A DNA stretch of 64,000 nt from CADCVT01 sp036389485 (lineage in GTDB: Bacteria > Actinomycetota > Thermoleophilia > Solirubrobacterales > Solirubrobacteraceae): NCBI GenBank assembly GCA_036389485.1, contig DASVPR010000050.1, positions 124,001-188,000 on the forward strand. Reading direction: 5' to 3'. Positions 55,740 through 64,000 of this stretch are shown one piece after another. Numbering within the stretch: the stretch's first letter is position 1; each line of letters opens with the position of its first letter. The position numbers and the translations under genes are program-made. Under the pieces are notes generated by a model that was given only the letters and a program-made list of their open reading frames with translations, was not told the origin of the DNA and did no database searches.

Positions 55740-56351
55740 CTACCCGGGGTCGGAGGTCTTCTCGCACTTCAGGCCGAGCGGCCAGCAGTCGTCGACGCGG
55801 CCGACGATGTTCGCGCGCGGGACCGGGCCCCAGAAGCGGCTGTCGTCGCTGGCGCCGCGGTTGTCGCCCATCACGAAGTAGTGGCCCGGCGGGATCGTGA
55901 TCTCGCCGCGGAACGTGCAGAGCTCGGCGGCGGGACACTCCTGCGCGTACGGCTCGTCGAGCCGCTTCCCGTCCACGATCGCGTGGCCGTCGACGATCCG
56001 CAGCCGGTCGCCGGGGACCGCGACGATGCGATGGACGAAGAACACGTCGGCGGGCCCGCCGGCCGGCTCGGGGCACAGCTCGCGCCCGCCGACCGGACGG
56101 CCGCACTGCGCGCCGCCCGCGATCGCGCCCCGCGGCGGGTGGCTCACGACGATGTCCTGGCGCTGCGGGTCGGCGTCGTCGTAGGCGTCCGTGTTCGCGG
56201 TGATGTGGTCGCCGACCCGGATCGTCGGGCTCATCGACTCGGACGGGATCCGGAAGCGCTGCGTGTCGGTGCGGAGGAAGAAGACCGTCGTGAACACCGC
56301 GAGCCCGAGCAGGCCGGCGAGCGGGATGACGACCTTCGCCGTCCGGCTCAT
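55740..56351 (-). CDS. lepB: Signal peptidase I with His at the general-base position
   Basis: A 203-aa membrane-anchored S26 peptidase. One helix (VVIPLAGLLGLAVFTTVFFL, ~7-26) leads to box B IPSESMSPT with nucleophile S39. Box C/D holds QDIVVSHPP and VFFVHRIVAVPGDRL, where H107 stands in the place of the usual catalytic Lys (KR in E. coli). Box E is YFVMGDNRGASDDSR, typical of P-type enzymes. It cleaves signal peptides after export. The ATG overlaps thyX (ATGA). The Ser-His arrangement is otherwise known from SipW/ER-type enzymes. Confidence 0.87.
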   Translation of the reverse strand: MSRTAKVVIPLAGLLGLAVFTTVFFLRTDTQRFRIPSESMSPTIRVGDHITANTDAYDDADPQRQDIVVSHPPRGAIAGGAQCGRPVGGRELCPEPAGGPADVFFVHRIVAVPGDRLRIVDGHAIVDGKRLDEPYAQECPAAELCTFRGEITIPPGHYFVMGDNRGASDDSRFWGPVPRANIVGRVDDCWPLGLKCEKTSDPG

Positions 56352-57121
56352 ACCTTCCGGAACTCGGGGACCCACGAGCCGTCGTCGGCGCGCGCGAAGT
56401 CCTGGAACAGCAGCGGCGCCTCGCGGAGCATCGTCTCGGCCACCATCCCGAACACGAGCCGCAGCTCCTCCTCCGCGCCGGCGGCGGTCCGCATCTCGAT
56501 CACGTGGCGCAGCGTGCGCGCGTTCGCGGTCCAGACGATGTCGGTGCTCAGCCCGATCGGCGCGAGCCGCCGCAGCGCGGACGTGACCTCCTTCTTGACC
56601 GAGAACGGGACGCCGTCGTCGTCGAGGCCGAGCGACGACGCGGCGCTCACCTGCAGTTCCTCCAGCTGCTCGACGAGGCTGATCACCTGCTCGCGCAGCG
56701 GCTCCAGGGCCGGCGGGACGCGGAACCCGATGTCGGTCAGCCGCACGTAGCGCAGCGACTCCTGCGAGAAGGCGCTCCCGGCGCGGTGGCGCACGAGCTC
56801 GTGCGTGAAGACGCGCGAGACGTCGCGGAACGCGAACGTCCAGCTCGCGTGCTCGAGCACGCTCCCGTGCGCGCTGGAGAGGATGTTGGCGAAGTAGTCG
56901 CGCGGGTCGGTGCGCACGCGCGTGACGTTCGGGTTCAGCCCCGGCTCCCAGCTGCGGTAGCACGCGCGCCCCGCGAACTCGACGAGGGTCTCCGCCGCGT
57001 TGCCGCCCTCGCGCCCGTCCAACCACGACGCCCCGCCCACCGAGGAGAGATACGCCCGCATCGCGTCGAGGTCGATCGACGGGCGGGCGATGACGTGGAC
57101 GGAAGGGGAGGTGTCGCGCAC
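56348..57121 (-). CDS. thyX: Flavin-dependent thymidylate synthase
   Basis: A 257-aa ThyX making dTMP from dUMP with FAD, NADPH and methylene-THF. The signature RHRAGSAFSQESLRY (RHRx7S) is intact. HGSVLEHASWTF, FTHELVRHR, NARTLRHVIEMRT and EAPLLFQDF are typical. No thyA is seen in this window. MetF, another methylene-THF user, is at 2812. GTG at 57121 directly follows the cyclase stop (57122-57124), and the stop overlaps lepB as ATGA, so all three are co-translated. Confidence 0.96.
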   Translation of the reverse strand: MRDTSPSVHVIARPSIDLDAMRAYLSSVGGASWLDGREGGNAAETLVEFAGRACYRSWEPGLNPNVTRVRTDPRDYFANILSSAHGSVLEHASWTFAFRDVSRVFTHELVRHRAGSAFSQESLRYVRLTDIGFRVPPALEPLREQVISLVEQLEELQVSAASSLGLDDDGVPFSVKKEVTSALRRLAPIGLSTDIVWTANARTLRHVIEMRTAAGAEEELRLVFGMVAETMLREAPLLFQDFARADDGSWVPEFRKV

Positions 57122-58687
57122 CTACACGGTCGCGCGGGCGGGCGCGGGGGAGGGAGGCGCGACGTCGTCTGCGGGCACGCGCACCGAGGGGACCGCGAGC
57201 CGCGTCGGCTTGCTGCGGCCGCGCAGCGTGACCTCGCCGTCGACGTCCCACTGCTCGGCCTCCTCCTCGCCGACGCTCCGCACCGTCTCGGCGCTGGCGA
57301 GCAGCCGCCCCGGCCTCTGCTTCGCGAGCTCGGTGAGCCGGGACGCCTCGTTGACCGGGTCGCCGATCACCGTGTACTCGAACCGCGACTCCGCCCCGAC
57401 GTACCCGGCCACCGCCTCGCCGGACGCGACGCCGATCGCCGCCTCGAGCCCCTCGTCGACCGCTTCCAGCCGCGCCCGCATCGCGCGCGCGGCGGCGAGC
57501 GCCCGGGCGGCGTGGTCGTCGCACTCGATCGGCGCGCCGAAGACGCACAGCGCGGCGTCGCCCTCGAACTTGTTGACCATCCCGCCGTGCTCGTCGACCA
57601 CGTGCACCACGATCTCGAAGAAGCGGTTGAGCAGGGTGACGACGCGCTCCGGCGGCTCGCGCTCGGCGAGCCCCGTCGACCCGACGACGTCGACGAACAG
57701 CGCGCTCACCGTCTGCGTCTGCCCGCCGAGCGACGGCTGCTGCTCGAGCGCCTTGCGCGCGACGTCCAGCCCGACCTGCCGCCCGAAGAGGTCGTGCAGC
57801 TGCTCGCGCTCGCGCAGCCCGGCGACCATCGCGTTGAAGCCGGCCTGCAGCCGCCCGAGCTCGGAGCCGTCGTCGACGGTGACGGTCACGTCGAGGTCGC
57901 CGTCGCGCACGCGGTCGACCGCGCGGCGCATCGCCCGGACCGGCCGCGTGACCGCCGAGGTCGCGAGCTTCGTCGCCGTCAGGCCGACACAGAAGGCGAT
58001 CCCCGCGACGAACAGCGTCGGCACGACGAGCTTCGAGGCGGGATCGTCGCCGTCGCGCCCGATCGGGATGAGCGCGAGCATGATGAGCGGGATCCCCGAG
58101 CACAGGAGCCACGTCAGCACGAGCCGCGGGCCGATCCCGAGAGAGCGCGTGTCGGGGGCGGTCTCGGCGTCGAGGGCGCGCGCGACCGCGGGCCGCAGGA
58201 CGCGCTCGGCGTGGAGGAAGACGGCCGCGGCGGTCGTGAGGCTCGCCAGCGCCGTCGAGACCATCATCTCGACGCCGTAGTCCGGCGCGATGTCGATCAT
58301 CGCCGGCACGCCGAAGAGCGGGATCGGCGGGATCCACAGCAGGAAGCTCGTGAACGCGAGGCGCTTCGGGAGGCGCAGCAGCTGGCGGCGCTGCTTGTCC
58401 GTCGGCGTCTCGCCGGCCGCCAGCCACTTCCGTGTGCGCCGCCACAGCCGCCTGGAGTGCCGCCCGCCGAGCCACGACGCGAGGACGACGTAGACCCCGG
58501 TCGCGATCAGCCCGCTCCACCACGTGATCAACGTCCCCTTGGCGTCCGGCGGGTAGATGACGAGCAGGTAGGTCGCGACCGAGAACGCGGCGATCCCGTT
58601 GATCACCGCGCCGCCGACGACCAGCCGGCGCTGGATGCGCCGGGCCAGCCGGGCGGGGTCCTTCGGCGTGCACCGCATCGCCTGCAT
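57122..58687 (-). CDS. Membrane-bound class III adenylate/guanylate cyclase with HAMP domain
   Basis: A 521-aa protein. About six helices (~20-245) in two groups, then a HAMP linker (ATSAVTRPVRAMRRAVDRVR, GDLDVTVTVDDGSELGRLQA), then a class III cyclase catalytic domain from ~330: LFVDVVGSTGLAERE (first metal Asp), NKFEGDAALCVFGAP (second Asp), VIGDPVNEASRL (transition-state Asn and Arg). It should make cAMP (or cGMP) in response to an envelope signal. Starts MQAM at 58687. It heads the thyX-lepB unit, an unusual grouping. Confidence 0.9.
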   Translation of the reverse strand: MQAMRCTPKDPARLARRIQRRLVVGGAVINGIAAFSVATYLLVIYPPDAKGTLITWWSGLIATGVYVVLASWLGGRHSRRLWRRTRKWLAAGETPTDKQRRQLLRLPKRLAFTSFLLWIPPIPLFGVPAMIDIAPDYGVEMMVSTALASLTTAAAVFLHAERVLRPAVARALDAETAPDTRSLGIGPRLVLTWLLCSGIPLIMLALIPIGRDGDDPASKLVVPTLFVAGIAFCVGLTATKLATSAVTRPVRAMRRAVDRVRDGDLDVTVTVDDGSELGRLQAGFNAMVAGLREREQLHDLFGRQVGLDVARKALEQQPSLGGQTQTVSALFVDVVGSTGLAEREPPERVVTLLNRFFEIVVHVVDEHGGMVNKFEGDAALCVFGAPIECDDHAARALAAARAMRARLEAVDEGLEAAIGVASGEAVAGYVGAESRFEYTVIGDPVNEASRLTELAKQRPGRLLASAETVRSVGEEEAEQWDVDGEVTLRGRSKPTRLAVPSVRVPADDVAPPSPAPARATV

Positions 58688-58717
58688 GTTGGCACCCTCG
58701 CAGGGGCGCCGCGCGGG

Positions 58718-59191
58718 CTACTCCTTCTTCGCGCTCTCCGGCGGCGGGGGCGTGCTCTGGTTGGGTGCCTCGACCTGGAGCGTCTCGTCGGTCCCGCTCG
58801 CGTCCGCCGGCGGGGAGGGGGTCGGGTCGTCGGGCGCCTCGGTCTCCGCGGGGCCAGACGCCGCGGCGCCGTTCTCGGCGGGCGGGGTCCCCGTCGCGGC
58901 CGTGGCGACCGCGGCCGCGGACGTGCCCGCGGTGGCGCCGGTCGACGCGCCCGTGTACGACGGCGTCGAGTCGCCGCCCTTGTCCTTCCCGCCGCCGAGC
59001 TTCTTCGCGATCACGGCGCCGAGCGCGGCGAGGCCGGCGAGCGGCACGGCGCGCTTCGTGAACTTGTAGCGGCGGAACGCCTTGCGGGCGACGCGCTGGG
59101 CGGCGAGCCCCTTCACGCCGAGCTTGACGTAACCGGTGACGCGCTCGAAGGGGGTGGCCTGCTGTCTCTTGCGACGACGGATCAGCTTCAT
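58718..59191 (-). CDS. Membrane-associated basic protein with disordered tail, 157 aa
   Basis: A highly basic N-terminus (KLIRRRKRQQATPFERV), one weak membrane helix (AVPLAGLAALGAVIAKKL, ~47-64) and a long A/G/P/T-rich disordered tail (GASTGATAGTSAAAVATAAT). No family recognised. ATG at 59191. Similar proteins are common in actinobacterial envelopes; role unknown. Confidence 0.55.
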   Translation of the reverse strand: MKLIRRRKRQQATPFERVTGYVKLGVKGLAAQRVARKAFRRYKFTKRAVPLAGLAALGAVIAKKLGGGKDKGGDSTPSYTGASTGATAGTSAAAVATAATGTPPAENGAAASGPAETEAPDDPTPSPPADASGTDETLQVEAPNQSTPPPPESAKKE

Positions 59192-59219
59192 GCCCCGTGG
59201 GTACCCCGGGCCGCCTCGC

Positions 59220-59420
59220 TCAACCGCCCGCGGCGCCCGGGTTGCCGGTCGCGTCGCTCGGGGAGTCGTCCTGCCCGGCGTCGGTGTCCGGAGCGGCGTC
59301 GCCCCCGCTGCCGCTGCGGTCCTCGCCGCCGCCGCCACCCGCCGGGTTCTCCTCCGGGTAGCCGCCGTCGCCCTCGCCCTGCTTGCGGGGGTCGTCGCTG
59401 ATGTCGGGCTCGCGCTCCAT
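59220..59420 (-). CDS. Small disordered acidic protein, 66 aa
   Basis: Starts MEREPDISDDPRKQGEGDGG and continues with G/D/S-rich sequence (GGGGGEDRSGSGGDAAPDT, GQDDSPSDATGNPGAAGG). No secondary structure or family is apparent. It lies 16 bp after the nuoN stop on the same strand. Could be a real small protein or a chance frame in biased DNA; confidence is limited. Confidence 0.4.
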   Translation of the reverse strand: MEREPDISDDPRKQGEGDGGYPEENPAGGGGGEDRSGSGGDAAPDTDAGQDDSPSDATGNPGAAGG

Positions 59421-59436
59421 GGGGAGGACGTACCCG

Positions 59437-60990
59437 TCAGAGGAGGCCGCGGAACGAGTCGCCCGCGTCGCGGACGAGGTCGAACAGGGGGTCGGGGTAG
59501 ACGCCGGCGGCGAGGGTCGCGAGCGCGGCGACGACCGCGACGAGGGTCACCTCGAAGTGGCCGCGGGTGCGGCGGGGAGGGGCGGTCTCGTCGGACGGCC
59601 CGGGGTCCGGGCCCTCCGCGGGGTCGAGCTCCGAGGACCCGCCGGCGAGCGCGGGCACCGGCGACGACGTCTCCACCCCCGGGCGCATCCACATCACGGC
59701 GAGCACGCGCAGGTAGTAGGCGAGCGACGCCGCGGAGCCGAGGACGATCGCGATCGCGAGCCACGTCCACCCGCCCTCGACCGCCGCCTCGATCAGCGAG
59801 ACCTTGCCGATGAACCCGCCGGTGGCGGGGATCCCGGCCAGCGACAGCATCGCGATCGTCAGCGGCCACGCGAGCCACGGCCGCGACCACCCGAGACCCG
59901 CGAGAGCGTCGACGTGGTCGCCCAGGGAGGTCTCCCGCTCGCGCGCCAGCACGACCGCGAACGCCGCGAGGTTCATCACGAGGTACACCGCGAGGTAGAA
60001 GAGCGTCGCCCGCACGCCGAGCCGCGTCGCCACCACGACGCCCGCGAGCAGGTAGCCGGCCTGCGCGACCGACGACCACGCAAGCAGCCGCTTCATCGAC
60101 GACTGCCCGAGCGCGCCCACGTTCCCGACGACGATCGAGACGATCGCCAGCGCGCCGAGCACCGCGCCCCAGTCGTCGGCCACCGGCAGCAGCGCGACGT
60201 CCATCATCCGCAGCAGCACGCCGAACGCGGCGGCCTTCGTCGCGACGGCCATGAACGTCGTGATCGGCGTCGGCGCCCCCTCGTAGACGTCCGGCGTCCA
60301 CTGGTGGAACGGCGCGACGGACGCCTTGAACGCCAGCCCCACGAGCACCATCGCGACCCCGCCGAGCAGCAGGGAGTCCGACGGCAGGTCGCCCTCGGCG
60401 GACAGCGCGGCCGCCATCCCCGAGAAGTCGGTCGACCCGGTCGCGCCGTACAGCATCGCCAGGCCGTACACGAGCGTCGCCGACCCGACCGACCCGATGA
60501 CGAGGTACTTCAAGCCGGACTCCAGCGACGTCGCGCGCCGCATCTCGGTCGCGCACAGCACGTACAGCGGGATCGACAGCAGCTCGAACCCGAGGAAGAG
60601 CGTGACCGTGTTCTGCGCGCCGACGAGCACCGCCATCCCGCCCACGCTGAACAGCAGCAGCGAGTAGTACTCGCCGTGCGCGGACTCCCGCGGCGCGAGC
60701 GCCCGCCACGACAGCAGCACCGCCGCGATGCCCGCCACCGCGAACAGCAGGTTGAGGTACATCGCGAACGCGTCGACGCGCAGCGCGGCGGAGACGAGGT
60801 CGACGTTCGCGTCCCACTGCCAGATCGACAGCCCCGCGAACGCCCCGAGCGTGACGATCGTCAGGAACGGGACGAGCGACTCGCGCACGAACCGCGACCG
60901 CAGCAGGCCGGCCATGAGCACGACGATCGCGCCGCCCATGACCGCGACGAGGGGCGACAGCGCCTCCCAGTCGATGTGCGGGCCCTTCAC
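59437..60990 (-). CDS. nuoN: NADH-quinone oxidoreductase subunit N
   Basis: A 517-aa membrane subunit of complex I with ~14 helices, part of the proton-pumping arm. FLGFELLSIPLYVLCATEMR, GLKYLVIGSVGSATLVYGL, FKASVAPFHQWTPDVYEGAP (pumping Lys and His) and LAGIPATGGFIGKVSLIE are NuoN hallmarks. The C-terminus has an unusual P/E/S-rich insertion (~465-490, PVPALAGGSSELDPAEGP) before the last helix. The GTG at 60990 overlaps nuoM by GTGA. Confidence 0.95.
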   Translation of the reverse strand: MKGPHIDWEALSPLVAVMGGAIVVLMAGLLRSRFVRESLVPFLTIVTLGAFAGLSIWQWDANVDLVSAALRVDAFAMYLNLLFAVAGIAAVLLSWRALAPRESAHGEYYSLLLFSVGGMAVLVGAQNTVTLFLGFELLSIPLYVLCATEMRRATSLESGLKYLVIGSVGSATLVYGLAMLYGATGSTDFSGMAAALSAEGDLPSDSLLLGGVAMVLVGLAFKASVAPFHQWTPDVYEGAPTPITTFMAVATKAAAFGVLLRMMDVALLPVADDWGAVLGALAIVSIVVGNVGALGQSSMKRLLAWSSVAQAGYLLAGVVVATRLGVRATLFYLAVYLVMNLAAFAVVLARERETSLGDHVDALAGLGWSRPWLAWPLTIAMLSLAGIPATGGFIGKVSLIEAAVEGGWTWLAIAIVLGSAASLAYYLRVLAVMWMRPGVETSSPVPALAGGSSELDPAEGPDPGPSDETAPPRRTRGHFEVTLVAVVAALATLAAGVYPDPLFDLVRDAGDSFRGLL

Positions 60991-62570
60991 GGCTCCCGCC
61001 CCTCGCCCTCGCGCGCGCGCTCCGCTTCCTCCTCCGCCTCGGCCGCCTCGGCCGCCGCCTCGCGCGGGTCGACCGCGATCTCCTCGCCGGCGAGCACCTG
61101 GCGCGCGGACTGCACGCGGCTCGGGATCGTCTGCTCGCCCTTCTCCAGCGGCAGCTGCGGGTACAGCGCGAGGAACAGGATCGCCGCCACCAGCGGCACC
61201 AGCACGAGCCCGTCGCGCACGCGGATGTCGCGCGAGTCGACGCTCGGCCCGACGCGGTCGTGCATCGAGCGGATGAACATCCGCAGCATGTAGACGCTCG
61301 CGAGCACGACGCCCGTGAACGCCACGATCGCGATCACGATCTTCACGTCGAAGACGCCGAACAGGATCATGAACTCGCCGACGAAGTTCGCCGAGCCGGG
61401 CATCGCGAGCGTGGCCAGCGCGACGATCAAGAACAGCCCGGCGAGCACCGGCGCGCGGAACGCGACGCCACCCATGTCGCGCAGGTCCTCCGACCCGGCG
61501 CGCGCCGCGAGCAGCCCGACGATGAAGAACGCGGGCAGCACGACGAGCCCGTGGTTGACCGACTGCAGGATCGCGCCCTGCGCCCCGTCGCCCGCGTCGT
61601 CGAGGGCGAACACGCCGAGCGTGATGAACCCGAGCTGCGCGACCGACGAGTAGCCGAGGATCAGCCGCGTCTCCGTCGTCGTGAACGCCATCGCTGACCC
61701 GTAGAGGATCGACGCGAGCGCGATCAGCAGCGCGAGCATCTGGAACTCCGCGGCCGCGTCGGGGAACAGCGGCATGACCACACGCAGGAAGCCGTACGCC
61801 GCGACCTTCGAGAGGACCGCGCTGAACACCGCGAGCACGGGCAGCGGCATGTTGCGGTAGCCGTCGGGCATCCACCCGTGCACCGGGAACGCCGGCATCT
61901 TCACGAGGAACGCCGCCGCGAAGCAGAGGAAGATCCACCGCTGCGAGCCCTCGTCCATGGCGATGCGCTCGAGGTCGGAGAGCACGAACGTCGTGGCCTC
62001 GTTCGGCAGCGACAGCACGCCGGTGGCGATCGCGCCCGCGAGCATGAGCAGCGACCCGACGAGCGTGTAGATGAAGAGCTTGAGGATCGCCCGCACGCGG
62101 TCCGGCCGGGGGGTGGGGCCCCAAATCAGAGTGAGGAAGAAGAACGGCACCAGCATCAGGTCGAAGAAGAGGACGAAGAGGATCAGGTCCTGCGCGAAGA
62201 GCGCGCCGAGCACCGCGCTGTGCGCCAGCCCCATCCAGAAGAAGAACTGCGGCGTGCGTGCGACGTCGCGCTCCAGGGCCGCCCACAACGTGCACGCGGT
62301 GAAGCCGAACGTCGTGAGCACGATCAGCGCGAGGTTCAGCCCGTCGACGCCGAGCTTGTAGTGGATCCCGAGCTGCTCGATCCACGCCTCGTCGGTCACG
62401 TACTGCAAAGAGCCGCTTGAGGCGTTGAAATCGATGAGCAGCACGACGCTGTACGCGAACGCGAGCAGCGACCCGGCGAGCGTCACCCAGCCGGCGAACC
62501 GCCGCGCGGCCAGCGCGAGGACCCCGGCGACGGCGGGCAGCCACAAGACGATGGAGAGGTGGATCGTCAT
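60987..62570 (-). CDS. nuoM: NADH-quinone oxidoreductase subunit M
   Basis: A 527-aa complex I antiporter-like subunit. LGVDGLNLALIVLTTF, LFFDLMLVPFFFLTLIWG, KLFIYTLVGSLLMLAGA, AAFLVKMPAFPVHGWMPDGY (key Lys and His) and SVNHGLVVLPAFFIVGLLAA are typical. The C-terminal tail is long, cytoplasmic and acidic (AAAEAAEAEEEAERAREGEG). The ATG at 62570 overlaps the nuoL stop (ATGA). Part of the nuoL-M-N unit. Confidence 0.95.
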   Translation of the reverse strand: MTIHLSIVLWLPAVAGVLALAARRFAGWVTLAGSLLAFAYSVVLLIDFNASSGSLQYVTDEAWIEQLGIHYKLGVDGLNLALIVLTTFGFTACTLWAALERDVARTPQFFFWMGLAHSAVLGALFAQDLILFVLFFDLMLVPFFFLTLIWGPTPRPDRVRAILKLFIYTLVGSLLMLAGAIATGVLSLPNEATTFVLSDLERIAMDEGSQRWIFLCFAAAFLVKMPAFPVHGWMPDGYRNMPLPVLAVFSAVLSKVAAYGFLRVVMPLFPDAAAEFQMLALLIALASILYGSAMAFTTTETRLILGYSSVAQLGFITLGVFALDDAGDGAQGAILQSVNHGLVVLPAFFIVGLLAARAGSEDLRDMGGVAFRAPVLAGLFLIVALATLAMPGSANFVGEFMILFGVFDVKIVIAIVAFTGVVLASVYMLRMFIRSMHDRVGPSVDSRDIRVRDGLVLVPLVAAILFLALYPQLPLEKGEQTIPSRVQSARQVLAGEEIAVDPREAAAEAAEAEEEAERAREGEGREP

Positions 62571-64000
62571 GCGCGGATCAGCAGCCAGAGGACGACACCG
62601 GTGAGGCCGACGACCATCAGCGCCGCGTAGGCGCGCAAGAAGCCGCTCTGCCGCGAGCGGACGGCGGCGCTGCCCGCGCGCACGAGGCCGACAGGCCCGC
62701 CGACGAACAGCCCGTTGACGACGACGCGCTCGAACGTCTGCTGCGCGAACCGCCCGAACCACGCGGCGGGGCGTACGAAGAGCCGGTCCAGCGCCTCGTC
62801 GGCGTACCACTTGTTGACGAAGAGCGTGTGCAGCGGCCGGAAGCGCTCGCGCACCTGCGCCGCGATCTCCGGCCGCCGCATCCAGATCAGGTAGGCGACC
62901 GCGATCCCGGCCAGCGAGAACGCAGCGCCGATCGCGAGCCCGCCGAACGTGAGCGCGTCGCTCGGATGCAGCTCCTCGTGGAAGCGCGAGCCCTCGAACG
63001 TCGGCTCCATGAACGTGTCGAGCGCGTCGGTGACGTTCGGGATCTGCAGGAAGCCGGCGAAGACGGCGAAGAACGCCAGCACGCCCATGGCGCCCTTCAT
63101 CGGCCCCTCGCGCTCGGCGATGTGGTGCTCCGGGCCGGGGAAGCCGACGTCGGTGTCCTCCTCCTCGCCGGTCATCGGGTTGCGCGGCACGTCGGCGTGG
63201 TGGAGATGTCCCTCCTCCAGCTCCCGCGCCTCCGGCGACGGCTCGCCGAAGAAGACGCGGAAGATCAGGCGGAACGTGTAGAGGGCGGTGATGAACGCCG
63301 TGATGTAGCCGACGACGACCAGCGCGACGTGCCAGTCGCCGCGGTCGGCGACGTACGCGAGCACCTCGTCCTTCGAGACGAACCCCGCGAACGGCGGGAC
63401 GCCCGCGAGCGACAGGCCGCCGATGACGAAGCAGCCGAACGTGAACGGCATCGCGCCGCGGAAGCCGCGCATCCTGTCGATGTCCTGCACACCCGCCATC
63501 GCGGCGATCACGGACCCGGCGGCCATGAAGAGCAGGGCCTTGAAGAACGCGTGCGTGTAGAAGTGGAAGATGCCCGCGACGTACGCGCCGGACGAGACGG
63601 CCATCACCATGTAGCCGATCTGGGACATCGTCGAGTAGGCGATGATCCGTTTCAGGTCGGTGACGACGAGCCCGATCGTTGCGCTCACGAACAGCGTCAG
63701 GCAGCCGATGATCGCCCCGACCGCCGCCGCGCTCTCGGACTCCTCGAACAGCGGCCACATGCGAGCGATCAGGTAGACGCCCGCGGTCACCATCGTCGCC
63801 GCGTGGATCAGGGCGCTGACCGGCGTCGGCCCCTCCATCGCGTCCGCGAGCCAGGTGTGCAGCGGGATCTGCGCCGACTTCGCGAACGCGCCGACCAGCA
63901 GCAGGATGCACCCCGCGGTCACGTCGCCGCCCGAGATCTCGCCCGCCTTCTCGAACGCGCCCAGGTAGTCGAGCGTCCCCGTGCCGCGGAAGATGAAGAA
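62567..64000 (-). CDS. nuoL: NADH-quinone oxidoreductase subunit L, C-terminal part
   Basis: About 477 residues are visible; the N-terminus lies beyond the right edge. FAKSAQIPLHTWLADAMEGP and TPVSALIHAATMVTAGVYLI with the pumping Lys, ATIGLVVTDLKRIIAYSTMS, HAFFKALLFMAAGSVI and LAGVPPFAGFVSKDEVL identify NuoL. The extended C-terminal helix region with FVNKWYADEALDRLFVRPA, which braces the membrane arm, is present. A cytoplasmic loop is enriched in E/H (LEEGHLHHADVPRNPMTGEE). Stop overlaps nuoM by ATGA. Confidence 0.95.
   Translation of the reverse strand, partial: FFIFRGTGTLDYLGAFEKAGEISGGDVTAGCILLLVGAFAKSAQIPLHTWLADAMEGPTPVSALIHAATMVTAGVYLIARMWPLFEESESAAAVGAIIGCLTLFVSATIGLVVTDLKRIIAYSTMSQIGYMVMAVSSGAYVAGIFHFYTHAFFKALLFMAAGSVIAAMAGVQDIDRMRGFRGAMPFTFGCFVIGGLSLAGVPPFAGFVSKDEVLAYVADRGDWHVALVVVGYITAFITALYTFRLIFRVFFGEPSPEARELEEGHLHHADVPRNPMTGEEEDTDVGFPGPEHHIAEREGPMKGAMGVLAFFAVFAGFLQIPNVTDALDTFMEPTFEGSRFHEELHPSDALTFGGLAIGAAFSLAGIAVAYLIWMRRPEIAAQVRERFRPLHTLFVNKWYADEALDRLFVRPAAWFGRFAQQTFERVVVNGLFVGGPVGLVRAGSAAVRSRQSGFLRAYAALMVVGLTGVVLWLLIRA

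Overview
The window is very G+C-rich and gene-dense, with GTG/TTG starts common, 1-4 bp start/stop overlaps (ATGA, GTGA, TGATG) and few intergenic gaps above 100 bp. Gene content points to a free-living aerobic actinobacterium: ThyX, CtaG-type oxidase assembly, type I Nuo genes, GCS2-type glutamate-cysteine ligase, MetF, a citrate synthase, FG-GAP/RTX secreted proteins and several type-1 copper proteins. The style resembles Thermoleophilia (Solirubrobacter/Conexibacter-like); that placement is inference, because no rRNA is present. Many genes carry a TANNNT hexamer 6-9 bp before the start codon and no Shine-Dalgarno, which suggests widespread leaderless transcription; a minority (acs, the aldehyde dehydrogenase, gltA, a zinc-ribbon protein and two small proteins) have clear SD leaders.

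Layout. 1-4.8 kb: a truncated class V aminotransferase, two divergent metallo-beta-lactamase-fold genes, metF and a GNAT. 4.8-9.5 kb: a compact minus-strand cassette (DUF6421-like protein with a ThuA-like N-terminus, SDR, threonine-aldolase-like PLP enzyme, small protein) divergent from an Lrp/AsnC regulator; this looks like an uncharacterised pathway. 9.5-19.3 kb: YgjP-like peptidase, GT-C-like membrane protein, Pat-like GNAT, gltA, PfkB kinase, quinone oxidoreductase, large LuxR (LAL) regulator. 19.3-28.9 kb: DEAD helicase, zinc-ribbon membrane protein, cyclophilin, aldehyde dehydrogenase, EamA transporter with no canonical start, a frameshifted beta-propeller gene, LysR, CtaG. 28.9-39.1 kb: an APH kinase/acyl-CoA dehydrogenase pair, a secreted glycosidase, a blue copper protein, SixA, Fpg, Bcp, a decayed aspartate racemase, and a secreted protein fusing a PHM-like dicopper region to a blue copper domain, followed by a GNAT, a cupin and a candidate structured small RNA.

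39.2-52.2 kb: a large secreted FG-GAP/TSP3/RTX protein, an ACT-hydrolase-flippase-like-GGDEF run, SDR/hydrolase, methyltransferase, saccharopine-dehydrogenase-like and CBS genes, then acs. 52.2-59.4 kb: a PrmC-like methyltransferase divergent from GCS2 (whose coding region carries five palindromic repeat units in frame), a haem-oxygenase-like iron protein, CDGSH and cupin proteins, then a cyclase-thyX-lepB operon. 59.4-64 kb: nuoN, nuoM and nuoL (truncated by the window end), overlapping by 4 bp.

Most interesting items: the PHM-like/cupredoxin fusion, the DUF6421 cassette with its HDxxH...EE motif, the repeat array inside GCS2, the paired leaderless promoters of divergent genes that share the TA of their -10 hexamers, the APH/ACAD pair, and the Ser-His variant signal peptidase. 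No CRISPR array, rRNA, tRNA, insertion sequence or prophage was seen.
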